Shown here piece by piece: positions 21,953-23,406 of a stretch of DNA of 23,406 nt. How positions within the stretch are numbered: the stretch's first letter is position 1; the number at the start of each line of letters is the position of its first letter. The notes under the pieces are model-generated. The model did not search any database. It was given only the letters and a program-made list of their open reading frames with translations, and was not told the origin of the DNA. Position numbers and translations under genes: made by a program. Source of the DNA: Pseudomonadota bacterium (GTDB lineage Bacteria > Pseudomonadota > Alphaproteobacteria > Caulobacterales > Caulobacteraceae); the NCBI GenBank assembly GCA_023434265.1, contig JAEYTA010000030.1, forward strand, positions 1 through 23,406. The letters run 5' to 3'.

Positions 21953-22567
21953 ATGGCTTTCGACGCTCTCGTCACCCGCGACATTCCCCTGGCCGACCCG
22001 GCCCTGGCGCAGCTGTTCACCGAAGCGCGCACGCGTAACGCCTGGTCGGACCGGCCGGTGCCGGAGGCCTTGCTGCGCAGGCTCTACGACCTGACCAAAT
22101 TCGGTCCGACGGCGGTGAACAACACGCCCGCCCGGTTCGTCTTCGTCACCTCGCCCGAGGCCAAGGCGCGGCTGATCCCGCTGATGAGCGAGGGCAACCA
22201 GGCCAAGACGATGCAGGCCCCGGTGAACGTGGTCATCGGCATGGACCTCGACTTTCACGAACAGCTGCCGAAGCTGTTCCCGCATGCCCCCGGGGCGAAG
22301 GACTGGTTCGCCGACGAAGCCGGCCGGCGCGAGGCCGCCTTCCGCAACAGCTCGCTGCAGGGCGGCTACTTCATGATCGCCGCGCGGGCGCTGGGCCTCG
22401 ACGTCGGTCCGATGTCGGGCTTCGACCCGGCGGGGGTGAAGGCCGAGTTCTTCCCGGACTCGAACATCGAGCCGAATTTCATCGTCAACCTCGGCTACGG
22501 CACGGACGAGAACCTGTTCCCCCGCTCGCCGCGGCTGAGCTTCGAGGAGGCGGCGGAGATTCTGTAG
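21953..22567 (+). CDS. RutE/HadB-type malonic semialdehyde reductase-like nitroreductase
   Basis: A 204-residue FMN-dependent nitroreductase-fold protein that closely follows E. coli RutE as I remember it. Shared segments include LFTEARTRNAW, LTKFGPTAVNNTPARFVFV, GNQAKTMQAPVNVVIG, LPKLFPHAP, AFRNSSLQGGYFMIAARALGLDVGPMSGFD and the ending PRLSFEEAAEIL. RutE reduces malonic semialdehyde to 3-hydroxypropionate in pyrimidine breakdown. No other rut genes are nearby, so it may serve as a general aldehyde or quinone reductase here. AGGAGG (21939-21944) lies 8 bases before the ATG, a strong site; the frame extends upstream without support. It is divergent from ybaB and its stop lies 2 bases from the cupin stop (convergent). 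Confidence 0.92.
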   Translation: MAFDALVTRDIPLADPALAQLFTEARTRNAWSDRPVPEALLRRLYDLTKFGPTAVNNTPARFVFVTSPEAKARLIPLMSEGNQAKTMQAPVNVVIGMDLDFHEQLPKLFPHAPGAKDWFADEAGRREAAFRNSSLQGGYFMIAARALGLDVGPMSGFDPAGVKAEFFPDSNIEPNFIVNLGYGTDENLFPRSPRLSFEEAAEIL

Positions 22568-22569
22568 GC

Positions 22570-22965
22570 TCAGCCCTCATCCAGATCCGTCTGGATCCAC
22601 TCGGGCGAGTGGTGGATGTCGATGGTCTGGAGGCGGCCGGGGCCGAGGTTCTCGAAGCGATGTGGCACGCCCGCCGGGCCGAAGACCACCTCGCCCGCCT
22701 CGGCGTCGAGGGTCACGTCGCCGACGAAGAAGCGGGCCCGGCCTTCGATGAGGACGAAGGTCTCGTCGTAGGGGTGGACGTGCAGGCGCGGGCCGGCGCC
22801 GACGATGTCCGTGCCGTAGGCCAGGACCGTGTTCTGTCCGCCGAGCAACGCGCCGTCGAGGGAACCGCGCCAGGGGCCTCCGGCGGCGGGGTCGAAAAGC
22901 GTGGCCTTGGTCGCGGGACGGCCGTCAGGCTGAACGGTGGTGGGATCGAAATCTCTGCGCGCCAT
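22570..22965 (-). CDS. Cupin domain-containing protein
   Basis: A 131-residue single-domain cupin. Motif 1 is GPRLHVHPYDETFVLIEG, with metal ligands His62, His64 and Glu68; motif 2 is GEVVFGPAGVPHRFEN, with His102. The metal site is therefore complete, but substrate or enzyme activity is not evident. The start is 8 bases after the dnaX stop; its ribosome-binding site (AGGGGG) overlaps that stop, so it is probably read from the dnaX transcript. It converges with the nitroreductase gene, stops 2 bases apart. It sits where ybaB would be expected. Confidence 0.88.
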   Translation of the reverse strand: MARRDFDPTTVQPDGRPATKATLFDPAAGGPWRGSLDGALLGGQNTVLAYGTDIVGAGPRLHVHPYDETFVLIEGRARFFVGDVTLDAEAGEVVFGPAGVPHRFENLGPGRLQTIDIHHSPEWIQTDLDEG

Positions 22966-22973
22966 GCCGCCCC

Positions 22974-23406
22974 CTAGTCCTCCTCCACCCCCTCGTCCGG
23001 GATCGCCGGCAGTTCGACCGGCGCCGCGAGGGTGCGGATCTCGCCGATCTTCGCCCCCGGGAAGGCCTCCAGCACCGCCGACACGAACGGGTCGGCCTCG
23101 ACCGCGGCCCGTTCCTCGGCGCGCTTGCGGCGGTCGATCTCGATCATCGTCTCGCCGCCGCCCTGGCCGTTGGCGGCGATCAGCCAGGTGCGGCCGGTCC
23201 AGTCCTTGAGCCGCGAGGCCAGCTTGCGGGCGAGGTCGACCGGGGCGCCCTCGACGCTTTCATAGGTGATGGCGCCGGGCTTGAAGGCGACCGGGCGGAC
23301 GTAGCGTTGCACATCCATCTGCAGGCCGACCTCGCGCTTCTCGCCGATCAGGGCGACCACCGCCTCGAACGACTGCGGGTCGGGCAGGACGGGAGCGGGG
23401 GCCGGT
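22974..23406 (-). CDS. dnaX: DNA polymerase III subunit gamma/tau, C-terminal part only (runs off the right edge)
   Basis: The last 143 codons of a larger gene. The in-frame sequence from the edge reads PAPAPVLPDPQSFEA and leads into VVALIGEKREVGLQMDVQRY, then WTGRTWLIAANGQGGGETMI and DPFVSAVLEAFPGAKIGEIR. This Pro/Ala linker followed by a compact alpha/beta domain matches the alphaproteobacterial tau C-terminus, which contacts the polymerase alpha subunit and DnaB. The AAA+ clamp-loader part lies outside the window. A GTG at 23360 could be mistaken for a start, but the frame is open through the edge. Downstream comes the cupin gene (8 bases), not ybaB. The acidic end PAIPDEGVEED is usual for tau. 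Confidence 0.82.
   Translation of the reverse strand, partial: PAPAPVLPDPQSFEAVVALIGEKREVGLQMDVQRYVRPVAFKPGAITYESVEGAPVDLARKLASRLKDWTGRTWLIAANGQGGGETMIEIDRRKRAEERAAVEADPFVSAVLEAFPGAKIGEIRTLAAPVELPAIPDEGVEED

Noticed and set aside
1..23406. Search for CRISPR arrays, insertion sequences, prophage, toxin-antitoxin or defence genes
   Set aside because: No transposase, phage, Cas or toxin-like protein seen; the repeats present are short tandem or inverted repeats in spacers.

Overview
The window looks like chromosomal DNA of a high-GC alphaproteobacterium, most likely a member of Caulobacteraceae close to Brevundimonas. This is an inference from GC-rich codon use, the OmpA-type leader at the left edge, the alphaproteobacterial tau C-terminus at the right edge, and the mix of RmuC, TraB/GumN, DUF488 and SIS/CBS-domain proteins. 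No search was run. I see no prophage, insertion sequence, CRISPR array or genomic island. Almost all sequence is explained by recognisable genes, packed tightly and often joined by 4-base ATGA overlaps.

Layout, left to right. (1) The 5' end of an OmpA-like outer-membrane protein (minus), with a candidate EcfG/SigT-type stress promoter. (2) An SDR hydroxyacyl-CoA dehydrogenase and a thiolase (plus), followed by an 86-bp tandem repeat that copies the thiolase 3' end and also supplies the stop codon of the next gene. (3) A WYL-domain repressor (minus) divergent from a glutathione S-transferase (plus), with a perfect 20-bp palindrome between them. (4) A minus-strand trehalose operon otsB - GH15 glycosidase - otsA, each junction an ATGA overlap. 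(5) kdsD (plus), then a G-rich/C-rich heptamer repeat pair, then a minus-strand hemerythrin - CAP-domain pair. (6) A VOC protein, then a fatty-acid beta-oxidation pair (thiolase plus FadB/FadJ-type bifunctional enzyme) behind an ACGT-rich palindrome. (7) DUF488 and a small unknown protein (minus), a YtcJ-type exported amidohydrolase (plus) and tRNA-Gly(CCC) (plus). (8) A minus-strand operon of a four-helix membrane protein, an XRE regulator and a TraB/GumN protein, with an inverted repeat at its promoter. (9) rmuC (minus), a 319-bp spacer with nonanucleotide repeats, recR and ybaB (minus), a RutE-like nitroreductase (plus), a cupin (minus) and the 3' end of dnaX (minus).

Functional themes are acyl-CoA degradation (two separate modules), trehalose metabolism, LPS Kdo precursor synthesis, and DNA replication and repair (dnaX, ybaB, recR, rmuC). 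I found no clearly new multi-gene defence or biosynthetic system. The observations most worth following are non-coding: the 86-bp repeat with conserved hairpins, the three palindromic operators, and the CTTRGGG repeat pair. Two gene-order observations also stand out: the XRE/TraB operon, and the split of dnaX from ybaB-recR.
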